Position numbers and translations under genes: made by a program. Of a stretch of 64,000 bases of DNA, positions 33,636 through 41,915 are shown in pieces (the stretch's first letter is position 1; the number at the start of each line of letters is the position of its first letter). Origin of the DNA: Chloroflexota bacterium. GTDB taxonomy: Bacteria > Chloroflexota > Dehalococcoidia > Lucifugimonadales > UBA3495. The notes beneath the pieces were generated by a model. The model was not told the DNA's origin, ran no database searches, and saw nothing but the letters and a program-made list of their open reading frames with translations. The DNA lies in NCBI GenBank assembly GCA_028873965.1, contig JAPPMU010000024.1:144933-208932 (forward strand), given 5' to 3'.

Positions 33636-33670
33636 TTGCATAATCTGTCCTTATGTGTATAATGCACATA
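33636..33670 (+). promoter_or_regulatory. padR promoter with overlapping PadR-type operator
   Basis: TTGCAT (33636-33641) and TATAAT (33658-33663) are spaced by 16 bp. The -10 box sits inside the inverted repeat TATGTG-N7-CACATA (33652-33670), matching the ATGT...ACAT pattern of PadR operators. Transcription would start at about the A of the ATG at 33670, so the mRNA is probably leaderless. Confidence 0.7.
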
Positions 33671-34086
33671 TGGTCAGTCCTGATCACCTCGGCAGTCGCC
33701 GGCTGCCCCGGAACTTTCTCACCCCGTGGGTTCTGCTGGTGCTCAAGCAATGGAGCCTGCACGGCTACCTGATCATGCAGCAGCTCAACAGCATGGGCTT
33801 CGCGGACGTGGACCACACAGCGCTCTACCGTGAACTGCGCCGCCTGGAAAAGGAAGGACACGTCACATCCGAATGGCAGACCGACGGCAGCGGCCCGGCC
33901 AAGCGCGTGTACAGCATCACCGAGGCCGGCGAGCAGATGCTGCTGGGATGGTCCGAGGTGGTGTCCGGCTACCAGCGCATGATCGCCGGCTTCTTCGACC
34001 TGTACGCCCAGGCGTTCGGGGCAGCTCCGCCCTCAACCGGATCCGACGCGGCGACCGAGCCGGAACGCAACGACAACGTAACCTGA
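33670..34086 (+). CDS. PadR family transcriptional regulator
   Basis: This 138-residue winged-helix protein has the PadR N-terminal domain: LTPWVLLVLKQWSLHGYLIM (helix 1-2), DHTALYRELRRLEKEGHV (recognition helix and wing) and RVYSITEAGEQML. The C-terminal helix (GYQRMIAGFFDLYAQAF) would mediate dimerisation; the last 25 residues are polar. PadR proteins are repressors that bind ATGT-N8-10-ACAT sites, and such a site overlaps the gene's own promoter. Its position in front of phasin, phaC and phaE genes suggests it controls the polyester cluster, like PhaR/PhaQ-type regulators. An upstream GTG at 33655 is less likely. Confidence 0.88.
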   Translation: MVSPDHLGSRRLPRNFLTPWVLLVLKQWSLHGYLIMQQLNSMGFADVDHTALYRELRRLEKEGHVTSEWQTDGSGPAKRVYSITEAGEQMLLGWSEVVSGYQRMIAGFFDLYAQAFGAAPPSTGSDAATEPERNDNVT

Positions 34087-34150
34087 TCGAAACCAATCCG
34101 TAATCAATCGGCCCTACCGTAAGGGTCAGAGTTTTCAGGAGGATCACAAC

Positions 34151-34654
34151 GTGGCAGTCACCGTAACCGAATGCGCGCAAGAGATGGTCAAAGCCTACAA
34201 CCGGATGGTTTCCGAAGGCTTTGCCGCCGCACGAGTGGGTTGGGAACAATCCGCCGCGACCACCAAATTGATGACCGAAGCCTTCCAGGCCGAACAGGCC
34301 GCTTCCGGCAAGATCTGGGAAGAGTCCATCGGCCGCGCGCGTGAACGCAGCGAGAAGATGGCAGAGCTTACCAAGACCTTCGCTGCCGCTCCCAACGTCG
34401 TGGGCAGCCCCGAGGCCAGGGAACTCATCGACGCCATCGTTGCCGGCGATCAGGAGTATCTCCGGGCCTGCGCCGAGTACGCCCAGGGCGTGGAAAAGCG
34501 CCGCGCCGAGTTGACCGCCACCATGCTCAAGGCCAACACCGACCTCGCGTCCGCCGGCCAGGATATGGTCGACAGCGCCATGGACTACGGCCGGGCCTGC
34601 ATGGACTGGTCATTCGCCGTCGGCAGGGGCGCGTCTCCCACCGCTCCCTTCTAA
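34151..34654 (+). CDS. Phasin-like polyhydroxyalkanoate granule protein
   Basis: This is a 167-residue, helix-rich protein with a GTG start after CAGGAGGATC. Heptad-like patterns such as SRMVSEGFAAARVGWEQSA-type amphipathic helices (positions 17-35: NRMVSEGFAAARVGWEQS), RARERSEKMAELTKTF and KRRAELTATMLKANTDLASA fit a phasin coating the granule surface. There is no signal peptide and only a trace of cysteine. Identification rests mainly on its place immediately before phaC, since phasins are poorly conserved. It is likely repressed by the upstream PadR regulator. Confidence 0.75.
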   Translation: MAVTVTECAQEMVKAYNRMVSEGFAAARVGWEQSAATTKLMTEAFQAEQAASGKIWEESIGRARERSEKMAELTKTFAAAPNVVGSPEARELIDAIVAGDQEYLRACAEYAQGVEKRRAELTATMLKANTDLASAGQDMVDSAMDYGRACMDWSFAVGRGASPTAPF

Positions 34655-34692
34655 TCGCAGTCCTTCAGCGGCAACCGACAGGAGACACACAC

Positions 34693-35769
34693 GTGGTCAA
34701 CTCGACGGAATACGCCTCCCAATTCCAGCAGGAAGCGCAGCTCCAATGGCAGCGTTTCCAGGCCATGTTCGACGCTTTCGTCGTCAACCCGGCCGACCCG
34801 CCCGCCGAGGTTACTCCCTACGAGGTCATCTGGAAGCGCGGCAACACCCGGCTGCTCCGCTACGGCTCCCGAGACCGAGAGACCCTGGGCTTGCCCTACC
34901 TGATCGTGCCCTGGCTGGGCATCAGCCGGACCTACGTCCTGGACCTGCTCCCCGGCAACAGCATGATCGAGTATCTGGTCAACCACGGACACGACGTGTT
35001 CCTGCTGGACTGGGGCGTGGTCGGCGAAGAGGATCGGGATCTCGGTTTTGAAGAGGGCGTTTACAAGATCATTCCCCGCGCCATAGAACGGGCGCTGGAA
35101 GCCTCCGGCGCCAGCGAGATCACGCTGAACGGTATCTGCCTGGGCGGAACCCTCAGCGCCGCGTATCTGGCCCTGCACCCGGACGCTCCGGTGCGCAACT
35201 TCGTCGCCGTGGTGGCGCCCATCGATTTCGAGCAGGGCGGCATGTTCCGCACCTGGCTGGACGAGCGCTATTTCCCCGCCGACCTCATCGTCGAGCACTA
35301 CGGCAGCCTGCCGTCGGTCCTGATGAACACCGGCTTCAAGATGCTGCGGCCCACGCTGGAGGCCCAGGCCATGGCCGGCCTGTGGTCCAACGCCACCCGT
35401 CCCGGCTACATCGAAAGCTACAAGGCCATGAGCCGTTGGGCCAACGATTTCGTCGCCATGCCCGGCCGGTTCTTCCGCCAATTGTCCAAGAACCTGTACG
35501 GCAAGAACGAAATGATCCGGGGCGAGTTCCTCATCAACGGCCGTGCCGTCAACCTGTCGCGCATCAGCCAGCCCCTGCTGGTGGCAGCGGCCAGCCAGGA
35601 CTACATCGTCCCGGCGCCGGCGGCGCGCAGCCTGATGGACGTGGTTGCCAGCGAGGACAAGGAGTTCGTGGAGTTGCCCGGCGGGCACATCTCCGTTTTC
35701 TCCGGCCGGCAGGCCCACCAGACCCTCTGGCCCAAGATCGACGAGTGGGTTTCGGCCCGGTCCAACTGA
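34693..35769 (+). CDS. phaC: Class III polyhydroxyalkanoate synthase, PhaC subunit
   Basis: This 358-residue alpha/beta-hydrolase-fold enzyme polymerises hydroxyacyl-CoA into polyester. The lipase-like box is GICLGG with Cys149 as nucleophile; Asp303 (ASQDYIVP) and His332 (PGGHISVF) complete the triad. These positions agree almost exactly with the class III enzyme of Allochromatium vinosum (Cys149, Asp302, His331). The short length, about 355 residues, also fits class III rather than class I (about 590). It starts with GTG after CAGGAGA. The PhaE partner follows 45 bp downstream. Confidence 0.95.
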   Translation: MVNSTEYASQFQQEAQLQWQRFQAMFDAFVVNPADPPAEVTPYEVIWKRGNTRLLRYGSRDRETLGLPYLIVPWLGISRTYVLDLLPGNSMIEYLVNHGHDVFLLDWGVVGEEDRDLGFEEGVYKIIPRAIERALEASGASEITLNGICLGGTLSAAYLALHPDAPVRNFVAVVAPIDFEQGGMFRTWLDERYFPADLIVEHYGSLPSVLMNTGFKMLRPTLEAQAMAGLWSNATRPGYIESYKAMSRWANDFVAMPGRFFRQLSKNLYGKNEMIRGEFLINGRAVNLSRISQPLLVAAASQDYIVPAPAARSLMDVVASEDKEFVELPGGHISVFSGRQAHQTLWPKIDEWVSARSN

Positions 35770-35814
35770 ACGCAGCAAACCTCGACGTAACCACCACTCC
35801 GGGAGCGCCCACCA

Positions 35815-36549
35815 ATGACCACCGCCGACAATGGTACCAACCAAAACAGCGCCACCGCCTTCTTCGAGGCGTGGCAGGACATGATCCGCAAATCCACCGA
35901 GGCCTGGTCGCAGGCCGCCGCCGGCTTCGGCGGGTTCACTCCCCCCAACCCGGGCGCGTCTCCGTTCGGAGCGCCCCCATTTGCCGGGTTCCCCTTTGGA
36001 GCCTTCCCCTTCGGCTTCCCGCCGGGCGCCGGCGCGCCGGGCTCGGCTCCTTTCACGCCGCCGTTCAACCCGGCGGACTTCATGCAGATGTGGCAGCGGA
36101 TGTTCGAAACCTGGCAGTCACAATGGATGAACAGCCAGTCCGGCGAAACCCAGCCACCCTCCATCGAAGAAGCGCAACGCCAGTGGGCCCGCTACCTCGA
36201 GACCATGGCCTCCACCTTCTCGGAAGTGATGAGCACCGAGGAGTTCTCCCAGGCGCTGGGCAAGTACATGGAGCAGGGACTGGCTCTCCAGGAGCGGACT
36301 GCCAAGCAGGTCAATCCGCAGATCAACGCCCTGCTTCGGGCGTACAACCTGCCCTCCCGCAGCCAGATGGACCGCATGTTTGCTCGGATCATTGGCATGG
36401 AGGAAAAGCTGGATGATCTCGAGGACGAGATCCGCAAGCTCCGCAGCGAGCTGAGCGCATCCCGGCGTCCCCAGTCGTCCCGCACCCGCTCCACCCGGTC
36501 ATCTGACACAGCGGCCAGCGCCACCGGCGACGAAGGAGAACAGGCCTGA
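35815..36549 (+). CDS. phaE: Class III polyhydroxyalkanoate synthase, PhaE subunit
   Basis: This 244-residue partner subunit is required for activity of PhaC in class III synthases. The N-terminal part has FFEAWQDMIRKSTEAWSQAA. A Gly/Phe/Pro-rich stretch with repeated FGxPPF and FPFG motifs follows (about residues 37-85), then the PhaE core with MWQRMFETWQSQWM and ALGKYMEQGLALQERT, and a C-terminal coiled coil (MEEKLDDLEDEIRKLRSEL). The last 30 residues are Ser/Arg-rich. The Phe/Pro-rich insert is unusual for PhaE and could contact the granule. Confidence 0.87.
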   Translation: MTTADNGTNQNSATAFFEAWQDMIRKSTEAWSQAAAGFGGFTPPNPGASPFGAPPFAGFPFGAFPFGFPPGAGAPGSAPFTPPFNPADFMQMWQRMFETWQSQWMNSQSGETQPPSIEEAQRQWARYLETMASTFSEVMSTEEFSQALGKYMEQGLALQERTAKQVNPQINALLRAYNLPSRSQMDRMFARIIGMEEKLDDLEDEIRKLRSELSASRRPQSSRTRSTRSSDTAASATGDEGEQA

Positions 36550-36594
36550 CCCTGACCCCAACGACAAACCCGACCGAAGCAACAGGAGGCACAC

Positions 36595-37338
36595 ATGAAA
36601 CTGGAAGGACGTACCGCCCTCGTCACCGGAGCCTCCCGCGGCATCGGCCGCGCCATCGCTCTGGCCCTGGCGGAAGAAGGCGCCGACGTGGCTATCAACT
36701 ACGTCTCCAACGAGGCCGCCGCGGCCGCCGTGGTTGAGGAGATCCAGGCGCTGGGACGCAAGGGGATGCTGGCCCGCGCCGACGTCGGAGACTTCCCCGA
36801 CACCTACGCCATGGCCCACTCGGTGCTCCGGGAGTTCGGCCACATCGACATCCTGGTCAACAACGCCGGCGTGACCTCCGACAAGACCTTCGTCAACATG
36901 GACCATTCCACCTGGCGCAAGGTGCTGGCCATCAACTTGGACGGCGTGTTCAACTGCACCAAGGTCTGCATCGACCAGATGGTGGAGCAGAACTACGGCC
37001 GCGTGGTGAACATCACCTCGGTCATCGGCCAGATCGGAAACTTCGGCCAGGCCAACTACGCCGCGTCCAAGGCCGGCGTCGCCGCCATGACCAAGACCTT
37101 GGCCAAGGAACTGGCCAGCAAGGGCATCACCGTCAACGCCGTGGCCCCCGGCTTCATTGAGACGGAAATGGTGTCGTCCATACCCGAAAACATCCAGGAC
37201 CGCCTGCTCAGCCAGATTCCCCTGCGCCGTTTCGGCAAGGCGGAAGAGGTCGCCCAGATGGTAGTGTTCCTCTGCTCCCCGGAGGGCGACTACGTCACCG
37301 GCGCGGAGTTGGAGGTGAACGGCGGGCTGTTCATGTAG
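36595..37338 (+). CDS. fabG: 3-oxoacyl-ACP/acetoacetyl-CoA reductase, FabG/PhaB family
   Basis: This is a 247-residue short-chain dehydrogenase. The cofactor motif is TGASRGIGRAIA (about 12-23), NNAGVT follows, and the catalytic Ser-Tyr-Lys lie in NITSVIGQIGNFGQANYAASK. The C-terminus VTGAELEVNGGLFM is typical of FabG. In this cluster it most likely acts as PhaB, making (R)-3-hydroxybutyryl-CoA for PhaC/PhaE, although the sequence resembles FabG more than classical PhaB. It follows phaE by 45 bp with AGGAGG before the ATG. No phaA thiolase is adjacent. Confidence 0.9.
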   Translation: MKLEGRTALVTGASRGIGRAIALALAEEGADVAINYVSNEAAAAAVVEEIQALGRKGMLARADVGDFPDTYAMAHSVLREFGHIDILVNNAGVTSDKTFVNMDHSTWRKVLAINLDGVFNCTKVCIDQMVEQNYGRVVNITSVIGQIGNFGQANYAASKAGVAAMTKTLAKELASKGITVNAVAPGFIETEMVSSIPENIQDRLLSQIPLRRFGKAEEVAQMVVFLCSPEGDYVTGAELEVNGGLFM

Positions 37339-37462
37339 TCGCAGTCCGTGGCATGGTGTCGCCAAATGCGAGACGGATCTGCCACCGGTCACGCATCTCA
37401 TATCTGGGTATTTGCCCTCATATCGCAGCGCTGATAACCTGACCCATCTTAGGAGTTCTCCC

Positions 37463-37819
37463 GTGACCACGCGGCAGTATCAAAAAGCCAGCGAGCATTT
37501 CATGGCTCAGGCCAGGCTGGAACTGGCCGCCGGCGACCTGTCGCAGGCATCCGAAAAGGGCTGGGGCGCCGCCACCCAGATGCTCAAGGCCATCGCCGAG
37601 CAGCGTGGGTGGGAGCACAACCGCCACCGCCACTACCACCAAGCGGCCAGCAGGCTGCGCGCCGAGACCGGTGACGGCGACATCCGGCGCTTCTTCAACT
37701 CGGCAAGCGAACTCCACGAGAATTTCTACGAAAACGACATGGACGCCGCTCTGGTGGCCGAAAGCCTCGACGACGTGGAGGCCCTCTTGGGCAAGCTCCG
37801 CCCCATGCTCATGTCATGA
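37463..37819 (+). CDS. PaREP1/HEPN-like protein (copy B)
   Basis: This is a 118-residue helical protein starting with GTG after AGGAG. It shares the family blocks AAGDLSQASEKGWGAATQML, KAIAEQRGWEHNRHRHYHQA and SASELHENFYENDMD with the PaREP1 family and with copy A at 12431. Copy B matches the family more fully than copy A. His-rich HNRHRHYH is notable. The function is unknown; no partner nucleotidyltransferase is present. Confidence 0.82.
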   Translation: MTTRQYQKASEHFMAQARLELAAGDLSQASEKGWGAATQMLKAIAEQRGWEHNRHRHYHQAASRLRAETGDGDIRRFFNSASELHENFYENDMDAALVAESLDDVEALLGKLRPMLMS

Positions 37820-37828
37820 GGTAACGAT

Positions 37829-38089
37829 TTGAGGATTAAGACAATTATCGTCCTTGGCAGTCTGTTGCTCTTTATCTTCGGAGTGAGCTCCTGCGGGGTG
37901 GGTGTTTATCGCATGCTCCAGTCGTGGCTCACCGAGGGATGGGTGTTGGTCGGCTGGGGCTTCCTCGCCGTGTTCCTGGGTGGCATCCCACTCATCGTGT
38001 GGTTTCTCGATTTCATAAACGGTCCCTCCGACGGGCCACTTAGGGGTTATGCGGATAGATATGGACGGCGCGGTCGGCGCGGAAGGTGA
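37829..38089 (+). CDS. Small membrane protein (86 aa), unknown function
   Basis: It starts with TTG just after the PaREP1-like gene, with GAGG 9 bp upstream. Two membrane helices (about residues 5-28 and 37-62) are followed by a Gly/Arg-rich basic tail (RYGRRGRRGR) that probably faces the cytoplasm. No family is recognised. Confidence 0.55.
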   Translation: MRIKTIIVLGSLLLFIFGVSSCGVGVYRMLQSWLTEGWVLVGWGFLAVFLGGIPLIVWFLDFINGPSDGPLRGYADRYGRRGRRGR

Positions 38090-38240
38090 GCCCCGGGACC
38101 CAAACGTAGCGCTTCACTGGTCGGAGACAATGCCACCATCGCGCCTGCAAGCATGGGGCATGATTCGGACTTGTAGAGCATCATCATCTTGGTGACTGGC
38201 TAACGCATCAAGTTTTGACGCTTGCTGAGCGAACGTTCGG

Positions 38241-38270
38241 TTGACACAATCCGGCGACTGGCAGTAACAT
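38241..38270 (+). promoter_or_regulatory. Promoter of the str ribosomal operon
   Basis: TTGACA (38241-38246) and TAACAT (38265-38270) are spaced by 18 bp, about 45 bp before the rpsL start. It is the best promoter candidate for the whole translation super-operon. Confidence 0.65.
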
Positions 38271-38315
38271 CGTGTACCGCCACGCTGGAGAAACCCCGGC
38301 GGCCAAGGAACTTTT

Positions 38316-38726
38316 ATGCCTACTGTCAATCAACTGGTTCGGAAGGGGCGCAAGCCGGTCCGCAAGAAGACCAAGGCGCCGGCCCTTCACTGGGTGCAGA
38401 ACTCCCTGCGGAACCGCACTCGCTGGGGCCCCGGGTGCCCACAGCGGCGCGGCGTGTGCATCCAGGTCCGCACCATGACCCCCAAGAAGCCCAACTCCGC
38501 GCTCCGCAAGATCTGCCGCGTTCGGCTGACCAACGGTGTGGAAGTAACCGCCTACATCGGCGGGGAAGGCCACAACCTGCAAGAGCACTCGGTGGTTCTG
38601 ATCCGCGGCGGCCGCGTCAAGGACCTGCCCGGCGTGCGCTACCACGTGGTGCGCAGCAACCTGGACACCGAGGGCGTCGACGGACGCCGTCAGGGTCGCA
38701 GCAAGTACGGAACCCGTAAAGGCTGA
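38316..38726 (+). CDS. rpsL: 30S ribosomal protein S12
   Basis: This is a 136-residue S12 with the decoding-centre segments [24 protein letters not shown] and [15 protein letters not shown], including the lysines where streptomycin-resistance changes occur. An insertion-free N-terminus [17 protein letters not shown] is typical. It is the first gene of the translation super-operon and is preceded by GGCCAAGGAAC. Confidence 0.98.
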   Translation: MPTVNQLVRKGRKPVRKKTKAPALHWVQNSLRNRTRWGPGCPQRRGVCIQVRTMTPKKPNSALRKICRVRLTNGVEVTAYIGGEGHNLQEHSVVLIRGGRVKDLPGVRYHVVRSNLDTEGVDGRRQGRSKYGTRKG

Positions 38727-38757
38727 ACGAGACCCCAACTGAGAAATAAGGCCACCG

Positions 38758-38779
38758 TCACCCCCACCGCCGGGGGTGG
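38758..38779 (+). other. GC-rich hairpin between rpsL and rpsG
   Basis: CACCCCC pairs with GGGGGTG over a short loop, followed by CTCATTTTGG. It resembles an attenuator-type terminator or processing site inside the operon. Confidence 0.4.
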
Positions 38780-38808
38780 CTCATTTTGGAACGCAAGGTA
38801 GATTAGCC

Positions 38809-39279
38809 ATGTCACGCAGACGTCGCGCCGAACCCAGGATTGTCAAACCCGACCCGCGGTACAACAACGCGGAGTTGTCCAAGTTCATCAACCGGGTCAT
38901 GCTCAAGGGCAAAAAGTCCACCGCCCAGCGCGTGGTTTACGACGCCCTGGAGCTGGTGCGGAACGACATGAACCAGGACCCCATCGGCGTGTTCACCACG
39001 GCCCTGCGCAACGCCACCCCGCTGGTTGAGGTGCGGCCCCGCCGCGTCGGTGGCGCCACCTACCAGGTTCCGGTCGAGCTCCGCACCAGCCGCAGCGAGG
39101 CGTTGGCGATGCGCTGGATCATTCGCGGCGCCCGCGCCCGAAACGGTATGCGCATGGCCCGAGGGCTCGCCAACGAGTTCATGGACGCCGCCCGGGGCGA
39201 AGGGTCCGCCGTGCGACGCAAGGACGAGCTCCACCGCATGGCGGAGGCCAACCGCGCCTTCGTACACTACCGCCGCTAA
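38809..39279 (+). CDS. rpsG: 30S ribosomal protein S7
   Basis: This is a 156-residue S7 starting at ATG 38809 (MSRRRRAEPRIVKPDPRYNN). The beta-hairpin and helical core VEVRPRRVGGATYQVPVEL and the C-terminal EAN.AF.HYR pattern (MAEANRAFVHYRR) are complete. S7 nucleates assembly of the 30S head and binds its own operon mRNA in some bacteria. Eleven upstream in-frame codons through the intergenic hairpin are rejected. Confidence 0.98.
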   Translation: MSRRRRAEPRIVKPDPRYNNAELSKFINRVMLKGKKSTAQRVVYDALELVRNDMNQDPIGVFTTALRNATPLVEVRPRRVGGATYQVPVELRTSRSEALAMRWIIRGARARNGMRMARGLANEFMDAARGEGSAVRRKDELHRMAEANRAFVHYRR

Positions 39280-39292
39280 ATCCGTCACCCGT

Positions 39293-39322
39293 GGTAGGGG
39301 CGAATGATCATTCGCCCCTACC
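39293..39322. repeat. Perfect 30-bp palindrome between rpsG and fusA
   Basis: Each arm is 15 bp (GGTAGGGGCGAATGA and its reverse complement) with no spacer, followed by TTTCT. It could form a loop-less cruciform in DNA or a tight RNA hairpin acting as a partial terminator upstream of fusA. Confidence 0.75.
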
Positions 39323-39362
39323 TTTCTGTCTGCTATTCCCCCAACTCTCCCCAGGTACAGGT

Positions 39363-41444
39363 ATGACTGCCGTAACAACCAACGCCGATCTGATACGCAA
39401 CATCGGCTTTATCGCTCACATCGACGCCGGCAAGACCACGGTCACCGAGCGGGTGCTCTACCTCACCGGCCGTATCCGCAAGGTCGGCGGCGTGGATGAG
39501 GGCACAACGGCCATGGACTGGATGCCTCAGGAGAAGGAACGGGGCATCACCATCACCGCGGCAGCCACCACCGCCTACTGGCGCGACCACCAGGTCAACA
39601 TCATCGATACCCCCGGCCACGTGGACTTCACCGCCGAGGTGGAACGGAGCCTCCGCGTCCTCGACGGCGGCATCGTGGTCCTGGACGCCGTTGCCGGCGT
39701 GCAGCCCCAGTCGGAAACCGTCTGGCGCCAGGCCGACACCTACGACGTTCCCCGCATCTGCTTCGTGAACAAGATGGACCGGGTGGGCGCATCCTACGAG
39801 CGCACCATCGAGTCCATTCGACGCCGGCTGAAGGGCAACCCCGTTGCGGTGCAGGTGCCGATCGGGGCTGAGGACGAATTTCGCGGCGTGGTCGATCTGA
39901 TTGAAGGCCAGGCCATTATGTATTCCGACGGCCGCGACGACGTGGCCGATCCTCCCGAACTGATGCCGGTGCCATCCGAATACGAACGGGCCTACAACGA
40001 CTACCGCCAGGAGATGATCGAGAAGATCGTTGAGACTGACGAGGCCCTGCTCATCAAGTACCTCGAGGGCGAGGACATCTGCGCCGACGACCTCCGTTCC
40101 GCCCTGCGCGCCGCCACCATTAACCGGCAGTTGGTTCCGGTGCTGTGCGGCAGCGCCATGCGGGGCAAGGGCATCGACCCGCTGCTCGACGCCATCATCT
40201 GCTACCTGCCGTCGCCCCTGGACGTGCCTCCCGTGGAAGGAACCGTTCCCGGCACCGAGACCGTCGAGATCCGGGAGCCTCTGGACAGCGAGCCCCTGTC
40301 GGCCCTGGCCTTCAAGGTCGTGGTCGATCCCTACGTCGGCCGGCTGGTGTTCCTGCGGATCTATTCCGGTACGGTAGAGTCCGGCGCCGCCGTGCGCAAC
40401 GTGACCCGGGGCAACCGGGAGCGCATGGGCCGCCTGCTGCGGATGCACGCCAACCACCGCGAGGAACTGCCGGAGATCACCGCCGGCAACATCTGCGCGG
40501 CGGTGGGACTGAAGGACACCTTCACCGGCGACACCATCTGCACCGACCACAAGCCGGTGATCCTCGAACCGCCTCACTTCCCCGAACCCGTGGTGTCGGT
40601 GGCCATCGAACCCGCCACCCGCGCCGATCAGGACAAGCTCGGCGAGGCCATGCGCAAGCTCTCGGAAGAAGACCCCACGTTCGTGGTGCGTTTCAACGAC
40701 GAGACCGGTCAGACCGTGATATCCGGCATGGGTGAGCTGCACCTGGAGGTCCTGGTGGATCGCATGCGGCGCGAGTTCGACGTGGAGGCCCGCGTCGGCC
40801 AGCCTCGGGTCGCCTACCGCGAGGCCATCACCAAGCCGGTTCGGGTCGAGGGACGATTCGTCCGCCAGACCGGCGGCCACGGCCAGTACGGCCACGTGTG
40901 GCTGGAACTGGAACCCCAGGAGCGCGGCGCCGGCGCCGAGTTCGTCGATGGCATCACCGGCGGCGTTATCCCGCGGAACTTCATCCCGGCCGTCCAGGCC
41001 GGCGTCAAGCAGGCTCTGGACAACGGCCCGTTGGCTGGCTATCCTCTGGTGGACTTGAAGGTCACGCTGGTGGACGGCAGCTACCATACGGTGGACTCGT
41101 CCGAAATGGCCTTCCGCTCCGCGGCCATGATCGCCATGCGGGACGGAACGCGCCGGGCGGCTCCGGTGTTGCAGGAACCCTTCTTCGAGATGGAGATCGT
41201 GACGCCGGGCGAGTTTCTCAGCGAGGTGCTGAGCGACTTGGGAGGACGCCGCGCCCAGATCCGCAGCATCGAAGGGCAGGACGACCTGCAGACCGTGAGC
41301 GCGATGATTCCCCTCGGGGAAACGTTCGCGTACACCACGGCGCTGCGGTCTCTCACTCGCGGGCGCGCTTCGTACACCATGGAGTTCCGGCACTACGAGC
41401 CGGTGCCCGAGAGCGTGGCCCGGACCCTGGTCTACAACCGGTAG
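39363..41444 (+). CDS. fusA: Elongation factor G
   Basis: This 693-residue translational GTPase drives ribosomal translocation. I start it at ATG 39363; 24 further in-frame codons upstream cross the palindrome. The G1 motif is AHIDAGKTT (about 18-26), G3 is DTPGHVDF and G4 is NKMD, followed by domain II (VVDPYVGRLVFLRIYSGTV) and domain IV with the GGHGQYGHVWLELEP segment. The length and motif spacing fit EF-G1 rather than the EF-G2 or tetracycline-resistance types. It is followed directly by rpsJ, with no tuf gene. Confidence 0.98.
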   Translation: MTAVTTNADLIRNIGFIAHIDAGKTTVTERVLYLTGRIRKVGGVDEGTTAMDWMPQEKERGITITAAATTAYWRDHQVNIIDTPGHVDFTAEVERSLRVLDGGIVVLDAVAGVQPQSETVWRQADTYDVPRICFVNKMDRVGASYERTIESIRRRLKGNPVAVQVPIGAEDEFRGVVDLIEGQAIMYSDGRDDVADPPELMPVPSEYERAYNDYRQEMIEKIVETDEALLIKYLEGEDICADDLRSALRAATINRQLVPVLCGSAMRGKGIDPLLDAIICYLPSPLDVPPVEGTVPGTETVEIREPLDSEPLSALAFKVVVDPYVGRLVFLRIYSGTVESGAAVRNVTRGNRERMGRLLRMHANHREELPEITAGNICAAVGLKDTFTGDTICTDHKPVILEPPHFPEPVVSVAIEPATRADQDKLGEAMRKLSEEDPTFVVRFNDETGQTVISGMGELHLEVLVDRMRREFDVEARVGQPRVAYREAITKPVRVEGRFVRQTGGHGQYGHVWLELEPQERGAGAEFVDGITGGVIPRNFIPAVQAGVKQALDNGPLAGYPLVDLKVTLVDGSYHTVDSSEMAFRSAAMIAMRDGTRRAAPVLQEPFFEMEIVTPGEFLSEVLSDLGGRRAQIRSIEGQDDLQTVSAMIPLGETFAYTTALRSLTRGRASYTMEFRHYEPVPESVARTLVYNR

Positions 41445-41495
41445 CCCAACGCCAGGCCAACAAAACACACCACAGGAGCGTTAGCGGATTAGATT

Positions 41496-41807
41496 ATGGT
41501 CGCAAGGCAACAAATGCGGATCATCCTCAAGGCGTTTGACCACAAGATGCTGGACCAGTCCAGCACTCAGATCGTGGAAACCGCTGAACTGACGGGCGCC
41601 CGGGTCGCGGGCCCGGTGCCCCTGCCCACCCAGATCCGAAGGTTCTGCGTCATCAGGGGACCCCACGTCGACAAGGATTCCCGCGAACACTTCGAGATCC
41701 GCACCCACAAGCGGCTCCTGGACATCATGGAACCCACCAGCAAGACCATCGACGCCCTGACCCGGCTCAACATGCCGGCGGGAGTGGACATCTCCATCAA
41801 GCTCTAA
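41496..41807 (+). CDS. rpsJ: 30S ribosomal protein S10
   Basis: This is a 103-residue S10 (NusE) with the core [20 protein letters not shown], the loop [20 protein letters not shown] and the C-terminal [11 protein letters not shown]. Besides its 30S role, S10 couples ribosomes to NusG in transcription. It lies 51 bp after fusA and 213 bp before rplC, so the S10 operon is split here by a gap containing a promoter. Confidence 0.98.
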   Translation: MVARQQMRIILKAFDHKMLDQSSTQIVETAELTGARVAGPVPLPTQIRRFCVIRGPHVDKDSREHFEIRTHKRLLDIMEPTSKTIDALTRLNMPAGVDISIKL

Positions 41808-41886
41808 ACCGGCCGAACCCGCACCCGGCACGACCCGGAATGACGGGTGAGGCGGGTAAAACGGAGTTCGTACGGGATAAGCAGGC

Positions 41887-41915
41887 TTGAAAGAATAGTA
41901 ATCCCGTCGTAAAAT
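41887..41915 (+). promoter_or_regulatory. Internal promoter upstream of rplC
   Basis: TTGAAA (41887-41892) and TAAAAT (41910-41915) are spaced by exactly 17 bp in the AT-richer 213-bp gap between rpsJ and rplC. The leader would be about 100 nt, long enough for ribosomal-protein feedback control. Confidence 0.6.

Larger units (their letters stand above)
33206..33651. other. Non-coding region packed with three repeat families
   Basis: No gene is supported between the TRAP-type protein and the PadR regulator. From left to right it holds a partial TGTCATCGCG-type repeat (from 33234), a family A palindrome (33285-33401) and a GTCATTCC...GGAATGAC repeat (33442-33564). Confidence 0.7.

Noticed and set aside
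33206..33651. Possible CRISPR array or insertion sequence
   Set aside because: The repeats here belong to different dispersed palindrome families, are not evenly spaced, and there are no cas or transposase genes.
39333..41468. 711-codon open frame on the minus strand
   Set aside because: It is antisense to fusA and is His/Gly/Val-rich with no recognisable domain.
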